In this document: piece after piece, positions 7,901 through 15,631 of the stretch | How positions within the stretch are numbered: position 1 is the stretch's first letter | Layout of the letters: every line of letters begins with the position of its first letter | Virus record (IMG/VR): IMGVR_UViG_3300025930_000027 | Location: 1-30,308 of that record | Length of the DNA stretch: 30,308 nucleotides | Source of the DNA: a virus | Direction: 5' to 3' (one strand) | Made by a program: the position numbers and the translations under genes | The notes under the pieces: model-generated | What the model was told of the DNA's origin: nothing | Database searches by the model: none | Seen by the model: the letters and a program-made list of their open reading frames with translations, nothing else

Positions 7901-9282
7901 ATGGCAGCATCAGTGGCACGAGCTACCAGACAGTCCAGAAGATTAAGAAGAAGAGCGGCTTCCTCGGCATCGGTGGCGGCACCAAGACGAGCTACCAAAC
8001 CACCACTGGCGCGATCGACAGCAACATCACAGCGGCAGTGGCCGATGTCATCACCTCACTGCGCAATGGGTTGGTAGCCGGTGCTGATGTCATCGGGCTG
8101 TCGGGCGCACAAGCCATCCTCGACGCCTTCCAGGTCAACCTCGGGACGATCAGCCTGAAGGACATGACTGGCGAGGAAATTGAAGCGCAGTTCCAGGCGG
8201 TGTTCTCCAAGCTGGGTGACCAGATGGCCACGGCGCTTCTGCCGAGCCTGTCGTCTATGCAGCTTGTCGGCGAAGGGCTATTCGAGACCTTCATGCGGGT
8301 TGCCCGCGAATATGAGGTTGTCGACATTGCTCTGAAGACGATCGGCAAGACGTTTGGCGCGGTCGGGCTGGCGTCCATCGCCGCGCGCGATAATCTTGTG
8401 CAGCTGTTCGGCTCGCTCGACGAATTCGTTGAGCAGACTTCCTTCTTCGCCGACCAGTTCATGTCCGACGCCGAGCGCATTGCCCCTATCCAGGCTGCAG
8501 TGACAGCAGAGCTAGCTCGCCTCGGCATGGCCGGGATCAAGACGCGCGACCAGTTCAAGCAGGCAGTTCTCGGTCTTGACCTCACGACGCAAGCTGGGCG
8601 CGACATGTATGCCTCTCTGCTCGCTGTGGCGCCGGGCTTCGACAAGGTGCTGGACTATTTCGACCAGGCTAACAAGGCGATGGAATCATCGCTCAAGTCG
8701 ACCGCCGATCAGTTCCGAGGCTTCGTCACCTCGCTCACCAAGTTCCGCGAGAGCCTGTTCGGTGCTGGCAGTGCTTCTGCCACCTACCAGCAGCTGCGCT
8801 CGAAGTTCAACGCGACAGCGACCCTCGCCGGAACTGGCGATGCAACGGCGCTCGGCGGGCTTGAAGCTGCGGGCAAGGCATTCCTCGACAGCGCCAAGAA
8901 CAACGCATCCTCGCTGGTGGATTATCAGCGCGATGTGGCGCTCGTGGCACAGGGCGTCGACAAGGGCATCTTTGCGGCAGACGCGGTTGCCGACTACGCC
9001 CAGCTGCAACTCGACGCGCTCAACAACGCGACTTCGATCCTCGGCAACATCAACACCAACACTGCCGCCACTGCGACAGCGCTGGGCGCAGCGCCAACGC
9101 TGGTCGCCCCGTCCGGCGACAGCAACTACCGCTTGGTCGAGCAGAATGACACGATCATCCGGCAGAATGCCCTGGTCGTGGAAAGCCTGACCAAGCTTGA
9201 GCGTTACTGGAGCCGGATTGATGGCGACGGACTGATCGTCCGCACCGACGCCGACAGCCCCCTCAACACGGTGAGCGCATAA
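4957..9282 (+). CDS. Tail tape measure protein with M15-type peptidase domain
   Basis: At 1441 residues this is the longest gene in the window, and it directly follows the chaperones, as tape measure genes do. It is mostly helical and Ala/Lys/Gln-rich, with hydrophobic stretches near residues 205-230 (GPWGLAITAGLMVLGPLV) and 828-850 (LGWLAFPVVGAMIALLASLG). Around residues 455-560 lies a domain with SMHELDQAVDV (H513, D520) and SHFHIAW (H552, H554), the zinc-ligand pattern of M15/VanY-type muramyl peptidases. It probably cuts peptidoglycan as the tail tip crosses the wall. The start is TTG at 4957, preceded by AGGGAGG at 4943-4949. The end overlaps the next ATG by one base. Confidence 0.9.
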   Translation: MNDEDGATLSVGFTIDTEGSVEELARLQKVMDSTEAKILGDAKSIERATAGMLNLEGGTAKLSTFGAAATREMESARRATNNAEKAGESLIKQLERQIQTYGKTASEIRNMRAEQRALAAEAQGLTELAARVRATNAEMVMLESGTGKVNASMGRNRAAMAGASYQLQDFMTQVSMGANPLNAFAVQGGQLAGQFSMIEGKAGNVARFFMGPWGLAITAGLMVLGPLVSKIMEGNNALDDAVDKLKKDARETEATREAKERFKTTAEGVAAAIRDGTEATQQSINKLKDAAEQANIDARVNLAREIQIRKTTMALLDQAKAEAAIANGTAFGAAGGAGAGAAQSIYAGRALAFEGLVKEQGDLIIEAERRVNVTRVDLAMDAAKRMNDPVERIKKQWNDQIKAAQQAAYAHAQAGGVIDNALTRQIAVLERNRDAAVKAEEDKQKALKETANQIGRNISLAEGRGIAQSIGGTVTSDHRDSATQAALYKKYMDYKSGNGPWAALAAKPGTSMHELDQAVDVAKKDGVTLKKLIAAYRAAGVKVVEALDEGSHFHIAWGKVGSAAKEQTAAATAAAREIREAKQAAKKQVDDAVSFASNLEDETDKIGKTAIEIKRIEVAAAAAAAPIGVMRDRIYEAGSAWETATAMKEIGVESLLGDLKDLTTNDLGLGNVLDPEFLLGRQNELIDKMREVADSARLVGDALAEAFGRGGQALGGLIDNFANYAEKQAELRKVMDSGDTKKAAEAERQLALLKVKTTGQAISGIKNMFNEHSKAYKVMQAVEKAYAVFQAVQSVASIARTLTETTVEVGAAATKTAANTAAGASKIFSQLGWLAFPVVGAMIALLASLGGKGGGGGSAPSIPSAEDIQDRTGTGTVLGDSKAKSDSIARSLEIVASNTNKDLEYSNQMLKALHSIDTSIAKLAGTVAQQITVSGSLFDTSKLNLGTSGSGGFLGLFSSSTTKTLWDAGLNFAATTVADVLNGSISGTSYQTVQKIKKKSGFLGIGGGTKTSYQTTTGAIDSNITAAVADVITSLRNGLVAGADVIGLSGAQAILDAFQVNLGTISLKDMTGEEIEAQFQAVFSKLGDQMATALLPSLSSMQLVGEGLFETFMRVAREYEVVDIALKTIGKTFGAVGLASIAARDNLVQLFGSLDEFVEQTSFFADQFMSDAERIAPIQAAVTAELARLGMAGIKTRDQFKQAVLGLDLTTQAGRDMYASLLAVAPGFDKVLDYFDQANKAMESSLKSTADQFRGFVTSLTKFRESLFGAGSASATYQQLRSKFNATATLAGTGDATALGGLEAAGKAFLDSAKNNASSLVDYQRDVALVAQGVDKGIFAADAVADYAQLQLDALNNATSILGNINTNTAATATALGAAPTLVAPSGDSNYRLVEQNDTIIRQNALVVESLTKLERYWSRIDGDGLIVRTDADSPLNTVSA

Positions 9283-10172
9283 TGAAAATCGTTCGCTCTG
9301 CACCCATCACCGACGCTACACTGGTCTCATCCAGCATCGGCGAAAACATTGACTATCCGACCTACAGCGGCGCAACGACTTATGGCCTAGGTGATATCGT
9401 GATCGGCGTAGACCATCACGAATATGAAAGCCTGTCGGCCGGCAATGTTGGGCACGCGCTGACCGATGCAGCATTCTGGCTGGACCTGGGGATGAACCGC
9501 CGCTGGCGAATGTTCGATCTGTCAAACAGCACACAGTCTTACGACACCGACGAGATTGATGTCACTGTCGGCGTCAGCGGTCGCGCCAATGCCGTCTCGC
9601 TGCTCAACATCGCCGCCGACACAGTCCAGATCATCGTCACAACTGTGACCGATGGCGAGGTTTATAACGAGACATTCAACCTGACGTCTGACAGCGGCGT
9701 CAACAATTGGTATGACTATTTCTTCGAGCCTATCATCCGCAGGGGCGACCTCGTTGTGACTGACTTGCCGATCTACGGCAATCCGATCATTCAGGTCATT
9801 GCGACTGCCGACGGCAGCACGGTGCGGATCGGCACGATGGTCATCGGTCAATCGCTCTACATTGGCATCTCGCTGGCTGGAGCGCGCGTCGGCATTCAGG
9901 ACTACAGCCGCAAGGTCGTCGATGAGTTTGGCAATTGGACGATCGTCCAGCGCGCATTCTCTAAAAGGGCCGACTACAAGGTTTGGGTGGAAAATGCCAA
10001 GGTCGACCCTGTGGCCGAATTCCTTGCGACTATCCGTGCCACACCATGCGTATTCAGCGCAGACAGCGATTTCACCTCCTTGCAGATCTTCGGTTTCTTC
10101 AAGGACTGGTCAATCGAAATTCCTGGCCCGAATGAATCCTACTGCAATCTCAGCATCGAGGGGCTGACCTGA
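9282..10172 (+). CDS. Distal tail protein with carbohydrate-binding-like N-terminus
   Basis: The 296-residue protein directly follows the tape measure, where distal-tail or tail-tip proteins lie. Residues ~25-65 read [20 protein letters not shown]...[12 protein letters not shown], resembling the small beta fold of chitin-binding-type (CBM5/12) modules in many phage tip proteins. The rest is beta-rich, with repeated aromatic-acidic strands and no enzymatic motif. It overlaps its neighbours by one base at both ends (TAATG and TGATG), so it belongs to the tail operon. The exact role (Dit-like ring or tip protein) is not resolved. Confidence 0.6.
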   Translation: MKIVRSAPITDATLVSSSIGENIDYPTYSGATTYGLGDIVIGVDHHEYESLSAGNVGHALTDAAFWLDLGMNRRWRMFDLSNSTQSYDTDEIDVTVGVSGRANAVSLLNIAADTVQIIVTTVTDGEVYNETFNLTSDSGVNNWYDYFFEPIIRRGDLVVTDLPIYGNPIIQVIATADGSTVRIGTMVIGQSLYIGISLAGARVGIQDYSRKVVDEFGNWTIVQRAFSKRADYKVWVENAKVDPVAEFLATIRATPCVFSADSDFTSLQIFGFFKDWSIEIPGPNESYCNLSIEGLT

Positions 10173-11050
10173 TGCCATTCCCGACAATTACCACAGCCCC
10201 TGATGCACCCACCAGGTCGATGGAGCCTGCAGAGTTCATTGAGGCTGCGGACGCATTCGTCGCATGGCTGTCGACGCTCGACGACCAGATCAATGCCTGG
10301 TCGGCTTATGCGGCGGCGTTCGGTGCATCCCTCGGCGTTTCAGGGGCAGACGACGAGCTTTTAGCTCTTTCTGGGTTGACATCGGCAGCGAACAAGCTGC
10401 CCTATTTCACCGGAGCAGGGACAGCATCGCTGGCCGACTTCACTGCTGCCGCTCGTACACTGCTTGACGACGCGACTGTATCGGACATGCTGACCACGCT
10501 GGGCCTGACCGCCAACGGCAAGTCGCTGGTCACTGCTGCGGACTATGCGGCGATGCGGACGTTGCTCAGCCTCTACACCTCGGCGCAAACCGACAGCGCT
10601 ATCTCGGCAGCGGTGGGCGCGGTGGCGTCGGTCCCGACCGGCGCAGTGCAGCAGTTCGCGCAGAACAGCGCGCCGACAGGTTGGCTCAAGTGTAATGGGG
10701 CGGCGGTTTCGCGCACGACCTACTCTGCCCTGTTCGCAGTAATCGGTACGACATATGGCGTCGGCAATGGATCTACCACTTTCAATGTCCCTGAAGTGCG
10801 CGGTGAGTTTGTGCGTGGCTGGGACGATGGCCGTGGCGTTGATTCGGGCCGCGCGATCGGCAGTACGCAGGCCGACGAGCTCGAGGCGCACACCCACACC
10901 TTCCCTGTCTCGGACGGCGACGCGAACAACGGCAGCTACGCCGACGGAACGCCGACCGCTACCTCGTCGGGCACGGTGACGACCAGCTCGACTGGCGGCA
11001 GTGAGACGCGGCCTCGCAACATCGCATTCTTGTTCTGCATCAAGACATGA
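10172..11050 (+). CDS. Tail collar-domain fibre protein
   Basis: The 292-residue protein has three parts. The N-terminus (~1-50) begins [20 protein letters not shown] and is shared with the fibre at 11307. A helical/beta stalk follows. From ~157 comes a phage tail-collar domain: [20 protein letters not shown], then [21 protein letters not shown], and an ending [10 protein letters not shown]...[13 protein letters not shown]. The W-K-C-N-G-A and P-R-N-I-A-F-x-x-C-I-K signatures are standard for this family of fibre tips. The first part presumably anchors to the tail and the last binds the host surface. Confidence 0.85.
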   Translation: MPFPTITTAPDAPTRSMEPAEFIEAADAFVAWLSTLDDQINAWSAYAAAFGASLGVSGADDELLALSGLTSAANKLPYFTGAGTASLADFTAAARTLLDDATVSDMLTTLGLTANGKSLVTAADYAAMRTLLSLYTSAQTDSAISAAVGAVASVPTGAVQQFAQNSAPTGWLKCNGAAVSRTTYSALFAVIGTTYGVGNGSTTFNVPEVRGEFVRGWDDGRGVDSGRAIGSTQADELEAHTHTFPVSDGDANNGSYADGTPTATSSGTVTTSSTGGSETRPRNIAFLFCIKT

Positions 11051-11307
11051 CGAAGCAACTGCTAGATCAGTCAGCGCATGTCGCTGCAGCTCTCGTCGGC
11101 TTGGTGCCACTCGCGCTGGCGCCGTCGCCGCTCACCGGGGTGTGGGCAGGCTTCCTAATGGGGCTCGTGCGCGAACTGACCGAGGAAGGGTCGCGCGTTC
11201 GCCTGGCCCATTTCGGCGCTGTCGCGCGCTCCGCTGCCTCGCGCCTTGATATCGCATTCTGGACGCTCGGCGGGTTCATCGCCGGTACGATGAAGGAATT
11301 AATCTGA
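11047..11307 (+). CDS. Small membrane protein within the tail fibre cluster
   Basis: The 86-residue product starts at ATG in an ATGA overlap with the collar fibre. It has two hydrophobic stretches, [16 protein letters not shown] (about 13-28) and [14 protein letters not shown] (about 69-82), separated by a charged [19 protein letters not shown] segment. Two membrane spans in under 90 residues would fit a holin-like or membrane-associated phage protein, but a better holin candidate lies at 14228. The REL(T)EE segment recurs in small phage proteins of unknown function. Confidence 0.6.
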   Translation: MTKQLLDQSAHVAAALVGLVPLALAPSPLTGVWAGFLMGLVRELTEEGSRVRLAHFGAVARSAASRLDIAFWTLGGFIAGTMKELI

Positions 11308-12095
11308 TGCCCGCGCCCACGATCAGCACTGCCCCGCCACCACCTTTGCGGAGCGAGAGCGGCGCGACGTTCGCGACCAAGGCAGAAGCATTCGTCGAGT
11401 GGATGGCGGGTGCGCCGGATGAATTCAATGCGCTGGCGGAATACTTAGAAGGGGCAACCGGCTCTGCGGGGCCGATCACATCGACCGCGCTGACAATGGC
11501 CACGGCGCGGCTGCTTGGGCGCACCACAGCGGCTGCTGGGGCTGTCGAGGAGATCTCAGTCGGCCCGGGACTGACGCTTGCCGGGGGCACGCTATCGGCG
11601 AGCGGTTCGACCTATACCGACGAGATGGCTCAGGATGCGGTCGGCACGATTCTGACCGACAGTTCGACCATCGACTTCACCTACAACGACGGCGCGAACA
11701 CGATCACCGCCGCTGTCATCGCCAGCGCAGTCAAGCCGACCGAAAGTCTCATCATTGCCTGCTCGGACGAGACGACGGCAATCACGACCGGCACGGCCAA
11801 GGTCACCTTCCGGATGCCCTATGCCTTCACGCTGTCGGCGGTGCGGGCGAGCGTCACAACCGCACCGACCGGCTCGACCATCCTCATCGATATCAACGAG
11901 GGCGGGACCACGATCCTCTCGACCAAGCTGATGATCGACGCGAGCGAAAAGACTTCGACCACGGCGGCAACCCCTGCGGTCATCTCCGACACGGCGCTGG
12001 CCGACGATGCGGAAATCACGATCGATTTCGACCAGGTTGGCTCGACCATCGCCGGGGCCGGGGTGAAGGTCTATTTGATCGGCTCGCGCACGTGA
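11307..12095 (+). CDS. Second tail fibre, paralogous N-terminus
   Basis: The 262-residue protein begins [20 protein letters not shown] and continues ATKAEAFVEWMAGAPDEFNA, closely following the N-terminus of the collar fibre ([10 protein letters not shown]...[11 protein letters not shown]). The remainder is Thr/Ala/Ser-rich beta sequence, with a segment ITTGTAKVTFRMPYAFTLSA and later ILIDINEGGTTILSTKLMID that resembles fibre C-terminal domains. The shared beginning is likely the tail-docking module and the divergent rest the receptor-binding part. Its start overlaps the preceding stop as TGATG, and its end overlaps the next gene as GTGA. Confidence 0.7.
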   Translation: MPAPTISTAPPPPLRSESGATFATKAEAFVEWMAGAPDEFNALAEYLEGATGSAGPITSTALTMATARLLGRTTAAAGAVEEISVGPGLTLAGGTLSASGSTYTDEMAQDAVGTILTDSSTIDFTYNDGANTITAAVIASAVKPTESLIIACSDETTAITTGTAKVTFRMPYAFTLSAVRASVTTAPTGSTILIDINEGGTTILSTKLMIDASEKTSTTAATPAVISDTALADDAEITIDFDQVGSTIAGAGVKVYLIGSRT

Positions 12096-13057
12096 GCATG
12101 ATGGTCCGGCCCTTTGGCTTTGGAGCGGTTGACCCATCCCTCCAGCCTCACCGATATTGGCGGATTTACGTCACGGCGGCGGACGGTGGATCGAACATCG
12201 CCTTGCTCGAATGCCACATGCGCACGAGCAAGCATGGTGCTAATTTAGCGGCGACACCGGGGCAGGCTTATACGAGCAGCAGCGTTCTCTCCCATGACGC
12301 AATGTACGCATTTAACGGCAGTTGGGGCGGAGATGGGCCCGGCGCGGTATGGGCATCGTCAACCAATGCAAACGAATGGCTGGCGTATGATTTTGGCGCG
12401 GGAACGCCGCAAGCTATCGTGGCCGTTGATATGTGGGCACGGCAGAATAGCTCGTATTTGAACCAAGCACCTAAAGACTTTTCCGTTCAATATTCCGACA
12501 ACAACTCCACCTGGACGACAGCATGGACGGTCACAGGATCGACCGGATGGCGGACGCGGGAGCATCGCAAGTTCGTCAACCCAGCCTATACCGAAACCGT
12601 CTTCAGCATGGGCAGCCACACCTACTGGAGGTTGATGATAACTGACAACTGGGGCGCTCCGAGCAACACTGGCATCGGTGAAATCGAGTTCCGGTCGGTT
12701 GTCGGCACGCCACAGGGCTCAACTGGTGGTACGGCGTCTGCATCTAGCCAAATATCCTCCACCTATTCGGCAGATAAGGCTTACGCCGGGGACGGTGGCA
12801 CGACCTTCTGGGTGAGCGTCGAGGCCGCTAATGGAACGACAGTTTCATTCAACCAGTACCAGCACGCCTCGGCGCGCACGGTCAACCAACTCATGCTGAC
12901 CTCGCGCAACGACGCATTCCAGAGCGAATGCCCTAAGTATTTCCAGCTGATGTGGTCGGATGACGGCAGCACATGGACGCATGGCGCCGACTGCTCGCAA
13001 ACCGCCGCAATCTGGACCGCCAACCAGACCATCCTATTCGACGTGACACCGGCTTGA
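12092..13057 (+). CDS. Tandem discoidin (F5/8C-like) fibre protein
   Basis: The 321-residue protein starts at GTG 12092 (or ATG 12098). It contains two similar ~140-residue halves beginning YWRIYVTAADGGS (residue ~22) and YWRLMITDNWGAP (~176). Each has A-x-D-G, a W-x-x-x-D-x-G-type strand and repeated YSDNNSTWTTAW / WSDDGSTWTHGA motifs. This is the galactose-binding-like discoidin fold, common in glycan-binding domains. The protein is therefore expected to bind host surface polysaccharide as a fibre or fibre-associated tip. No catalytic residues are recognised. Confidence 0.75.
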   Translation: MSMMVRPFGFGAVDPSLQPHRYWRIYVTAADGGSNIALLECHMRTSKHGANLAATPGQAYTSSSVLSHDAMYAFNGSWGGDGPGAVWASSTNANEWLAYDFGAGTPQAIVAVDMWARQNSSYLNQAPKDFSVQYSDNNSTWTTAWTVTGSTGWRTREHRKFVNPAYTETVFSMGSHTYWRLMITDNWGAPSNTGIGEIEFRSVVGTPQGSTGGTASASSQISSTYSADKAYAGDGGTTFWVSVEAANGTTVSFNQYQHASARTVNQLMLTSRNDAFQSECPKYFQLMWSDDGSTWTHGADCSQTAAIWTANQTILFDVTPA

Positions 13058-13122
13058 GCAAGCACATCTAATACCACACCCATTTCCGCGCGCCCTTTGT
13101 GTAACGAGTTTGAGGTAGTGAA

Positions 13123-13668
13123 ATGCTTAGTAACCTTACCGGAACTGCAGCATCTTGGACACTTGTCGGCATCGCTATCACCTCATTCTTCACTGCCCTA
13201 GGTATATGGTTCAAGCATGGCCCTGACCGGCTACGCGCTGCCAATGAAGCCATCGCCAATGCAGCACAAGCAGCAATCACGGCAAAAGCAGCCGAGACGA
13301 GCGAGATGGAGAAAGTGCTCGCTAACTATGGCGCACAGATAAAAGATTTCAGGGACGAGGTTCACAAGTATCGCAATGAGATACAGGCCGTTCGCGGCGA
13401 ATTATGGGCGAGTGATAGAGTGAGTCAACAGCGTGGTGAGCGTATTAGTACGATGGAAATAATCATCGAGTTGCTAATCGCCGAACTTGATCCCAACAGC
13501 TTCGCAGTTAAGCAGGCAAAGATCATGCTGCATCGCCTCAGCGGCGGAGATCCGCACAAGAGCGAAGCGCTGAACAATGCTGAGCACGCAGTGGCGGACG
13601 CAAAGCAGACAGTGCGCTCGGCCAGCGCAGCCAGAGACGATGTCAAAGATGCAGAGGCTAAGAAATGA
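13123..13668 (+). CDS. Membrane-anchored coiled-coil protein of lysis region
   Basis: The 181-residue protein has one N-terminal membrane segment (WTLVGIAITSFFTALGIWF, about 12-30). A long charged heptad-like region follows (about 45-115, with DEVHKYRNEIQAVRGEL), then an Ala/Lys/Glu-rich tail. This is the shape of a membrane-tethered periplasmic or cytoplasmic coiled coil. It ends in an ATGA overlap with the endolysin, so it belongs to the lysis cassette. It may help lysis or be a second holin-like or anti-holin factor; no family is certain. Confidence 0.6.
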   Translation: MLSNLTGTAASWTLVGIAITSFFTALGIWFKHGPDRLRAANEAIANAAQAAITAKAAETSEMEKVLANYGAQIKDFRDEVHKYRNEIQAVRGELWASDRVSQQRGERISTMEIIIELLIAELDPNSFAVKQAKIMLHRLSGGDPHKSEALNNAEHAVADAKQTVRSASAARDDVKDAEAKK

Positions 13669-14216
13669 CCAATGTCCCACCTCAATATGCCTGGCTCGCC
13701 AAGCTTGACCCATTGCCGCGTATGGTCGCCGAAGGGCTGAAGCTGCTCGGAACGGTCGAGACGCCAGGGCCAAAGAGCAACCCTACCATCATGAGCTGGC
13801 GGGAAGAGATCAAGAAGTCTGGCGGTGTCAATGTCGATGGGTACAGCGCGGACAGCGTGCCGTGGTGCGGCCTGCTGATGGCAGTGCTCGCTGTCCGCGC
13901 CGGCAAGGCTCCGCCGCGTTATCCGCTATGGGCACTCAACTGGTCCGGCTTTGGCCAGCCCGGCAATCAGCCATGCCTAGGCGATGTGCTGACCTTTGTC
14001 CGCTCAGGCGGCGGTCACGTGGCGCTGTACATCGCCGAGGACAAGGCGGCATATCATGTCCTCGGCGGTAATCAGTCGGACAGCGTGTCGATCACCCGCA
14101 TCGACAAGAAGCGCCTCAACTCGGTGCGCCGCCCGACTGTCCAGTTCGCACCCGCGCCTACCGCGATCCCCTACGTCGTCGCCGCGTCCGGCAAACTCTC
14201 CACCAACGAAGCGTGA
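13665..14216 (+). CDS. Endolysin, NlpC/P60-CHAP-like (TIGR02594-type)
   Basis: The 183-residue protein reads ...KLLGTVETPGPKSNPTIMSW..., then SADSVPWCGLLMAVLAVRAG and, further on, LGDVLTFVRSGGGHVALYIA and HVLGGNQSDSV. This matches the TIGR02594 family of cell-wall peptidases, with C68 in the VPWC motif, H118 in GGHVALY and N136 in GGNQSD as the likely triad. It cuts peptidoglycan for host lysis. No signal peptide is seen, so release to the periplasm would need the holin. The final ~25 residues are Pro/Ala-rich. Confidence 0.85.
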   Translation: MTNVPPQYAWLAKLDPLPRMVAEGLKLLGTVETPGPKSNPTIMSWREEIKKSGGVNVDGYSADSVPWCGLLMAVLAVRAGKAPPRYPLWALNWSGFGQPGNQPCLGDVLTFVRSGGGHVALYIAEDKAAYHVLGGNQSDSVSITRIDKKRLNSVRRPTVQFAPAPTAIPYVVAASGKLSTNEA

Positions 14217-14227
14217 AAGGAAAAGCC

Positions 14228-14536
14228 ATGTCCGACCAGAATGAAACTCCGCCGGTCCAAATCCCGGCTAACGCTGCAATCACCGACACACTCGCCGCTG
14301 CAGTGCGCCTCGTCACCATCGTCATCACCTCGGTTCCGGTGCTGCTCGCGATCATCGGCAAGCGCGACCTGATCGCATTCATCACCTATCTGCAGGGTGC
14401 GGACGGGGTGGCGCTCATCAGCGCAATCACTGGCCTCGGCGCGATGGCATGGGCTCTGTGGAAGACGCTGCACCGTGCGCGCCAGTCTGTCTCGGTTGCC
14501 GCTGATCCGCGCAACCCGGCCTCGGCGCTGAAGTGA
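14228..14536 (+). CDS. Putative holin
   Basis: The 102-residue product starts at ATG 14228, with AAAGGAAAA just upstream; a GTG at 14213 lies over the endolysin stop and lacks a site. It has two membrane spans: TLAAAVRLVTIVITSVPVLL (about 21-42) and ADGVALISAITGLGAMAWAL (about 58-78). The N-terminus is short and acidic and the C-terminus ALWKTLHRARQSV is basic. Size, topology and place directly after the endolysin and before the spanin genes fit a holin that permeabilises the inner membrane. Confidence 0.7.
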   Translation: MSDQNETPPVQIPANAAITDTLAAAVRLVTIVITSVPVLLAIIGKRDLIAFITYLQGADGVALISAITGLGAMAWALWKTLHRARQSVSVAADPRNPASALK

Positions 14537-15006
14537 AGCTGCTCAAGTTCATCAGCCTCGCACTGCTGATCGCGGGGCTGATGATCGCGCTGGCGTTCTC
14601 TCGGCGACAAGTGGCGGACCTGACCGACGCACGTGCCAAAGACGCAGCCAACTTCAAGAAGGCAGAGGCTAAGGCGAAGGCACTCAACGATGCACAGATT
14701 GCGCGCATCATCGAACAGCGCAATGCCAGCGACGAAAGGGTAGTGCATGAGGCTCGTGAGAATATCATCATCTATCGCGATCTCTCTGCTCGCGGCCAGT
14801 TGCGCCCCAGCTTTACAGCCGATCAAGGTCGCGCCGGAAGCGCCAAGACAAGCCTCGGCGTGGAAGCCCCCTGCCGAGCTATTGATCCGGCCTGGGTGTG
14901 TGTGGCGCCCGAAATCGTCCTGCGATCTGCTGAAAACGAAGAACGGCACGACCGGCTCATCGACGCCGTAGAGGGACAAGCCGCGATCGATCCGAACGCG
15001 CCATGA
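14533..15006 (+). CDS. i-spanin (Rz-like)
   Basis: The 157-residue product begins with a type-II membrane anchor (MKLLKFISLALLIAGLMIAL) and has a charged coiled-coil region (KDAANFKKAEAKAKALNDAQ and onward, ~35-75). Its position after the putative holin and the fully nested o-spanin frame are diagnostic for an Rz-type spanin. The start is GTG in a GTGA overlap with the holin. It would span the periplasm together with the lipoprotein partner to fuse the membranes during lysis. The C-terminal third also codes for the nested gene, which constrains it. Confidence 0.75.
   Translation: MKLLKFISLALLIAGLMIALAFSRRQVADLTDARAKDAANFKKAEAKAKALNDAQIARIIEQRNASDERVVHEARENIIIYRDLSARGQLRPSFTADQGRAGSAKTSLGVEAPCRAIDPAWVCVAPEIVLRSAENEERHDRLIDAVEGQAAIDPNAP
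14747..14971 (+). CDS. o-spanin lipoprotein (Rz1-like), nested in Rz
   Basis: In the +1 frame inside the i-spanin gene, ATG 14747 is preceded by AAAGGG (14735-14740). The 74-residue product MRLVRISSSIAISLLAASC has a lipoprotein signal with LAASC as lipobox (C19). A proline-rich stretch (PALQPIKVAPEAP, KPPAELL) follows, as in Rz1 proteins. It would be lipid-anchored in the outer membrane and bind the i-spanin C-terminus. The completely embedded arrangement matches lambda Rz/Rz1. Confidence 0.75.
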   Translation: MRLVRISSSIAISLLAASCAPALQPIKVAPEAPRQASAWKPPAELLIRPGCVWRPKSSCDLLKTKNGTTGSSTP

Positions 15007-15062
15007 AGTGGGCTCTCATCGCGCTGGCCCTGCTGTTCCTCGCCGGTCTGCCGAACGCTTGA
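15003..15062 (+). CDS. Tiny hydrophobic peptide (19 residues)
   Basis: MKWALIALALLFLAGLPNA starts at ATG in an ATGA overlap with the i-spanin and ends in a TTGA overlap with the next small frame. It is essentially one membrane span or signal-like segment. The tight coupling on both sides supports translation, but at 19 residues it could also be chance. Confidence 0.35.
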   Translation: MKWALIALALLFLAGLPNA

Positions 15063-15172
15063 CCTATCTCCTCCGCGCCGCGCTATGGACTTGCTGGGTT
15101 GCCCTGATCCTGTTCGGCGGGGCGGTTCTTTATGCGCTGGTGGTGGTGCCGGATCTCACCGGCGCTCCTTGA
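15059..15172 (+). CDS. Small single-span membrane peptide (37 residues)
   Basis: The product begins at TTG in a TTGA overlap and reads MTYLLRAALWTCWVALILFG, then a second hydrophobic run AVLYALVVVPDLTGAP. It is the last plus-strand frame of the late region and overlaps the converging minus-strand gene by 17 bases. It may be a small lysis-modulating membrane peptide; the function is unknown. Confidence 0.35.
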   Translation: MTYLLRAALWTCWVALILFGGAVLYALVVVPDLTGAP

Positions 15173-15416
15173 TACGGGTGGCGGTGGCCGTTGCCTTCTC
15201 AGCGTAGCCAGTCATGGTCTTGCCGCTGGATGGATAGCCGACCCCGGTCAGAATGTTGGCCGCTTCGGTCAGAGCCTTCGCGCAATCTAGCAAAACACCC
15301 TCCACCTCATCCAGCGATACGGTGGGATCAGGGGTGGTCATAGCCTTACGTTCCCAATAAATGCGCGCATCTTCGAGACAGGCATCGCATACGCAGTCCT
15401 TGTGGCGCTCCTCCAT
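15156..15416 (-). CDS. Small early protein, unknown function
   Basis: The 86-residue product begins MEERHKDCVCDACLEDARIY and has a CVCDAC cysteine cluster near the start. It continues with helices (LDEVEGVLLDCAKALTEAAN) and a basic end TATRIKERR. The ATG at 15416 was chosen over GTG 15419 because AAGGAGAG precedes it at a proper distance and it forms a TGATG overlap with the upstream stop. It is the last gene of the minus-strand run, with its 3' end overlapping the converging late-gene end. Confidence 0.55.
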   Translation of the reverse strand: MEERHKDCVCDACLEDARIYWERKAMTTPDPTVSLDEVEGVLLDCAKALTEAANILTGVGYPSSGKTMTGYAEKATATATRIKERR

Positions 15417-15631
15417 CACTTCTCTCCTTCGGGGGTGGCGAGGGCTTGGCGGGCCTTAGCTTCGTGCCAGTTCTTTTCGTGCCATGCGCGCACGTTATCC
15501 GCGTTCTCCTCTGCCAATCGTTCGACAACCTCGCATCGCTGCCAAACGTGCTGTGCCAAGCCGCGAAGGTCGAAGCCAGTGTCGCCGCACCATTGGCAAA
15601 CGTCAGGATCGAAAGTTGGGTCGTCCACCAT
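15416..15631 (-). CDS. Zinc-knuckle-like small protein
   Basis: The 71-residue product begins MVDDPTFDPDVCQWCGDTGF and contains CQWCGDTG...QHVWQRCEVV, a possible CxxC...H...C metal site, followed by a charged helix (AWHEKNWHEAKARQALATPE). AAGGGGG precedes the ATG at 15631, which overlaps the upstream stop as TGATG. Small proteins of this type often bind nucleic acids or host proteins in phage early regions; no function is assigned. Confidence 0.55.
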   Translation of the reverse strand: MVDDPTFDPDVCQWCGDTGFDLRGLAQHVWQRCEVVERLAEENADNVRAWHEKNWHEAKARQALATPEGEK

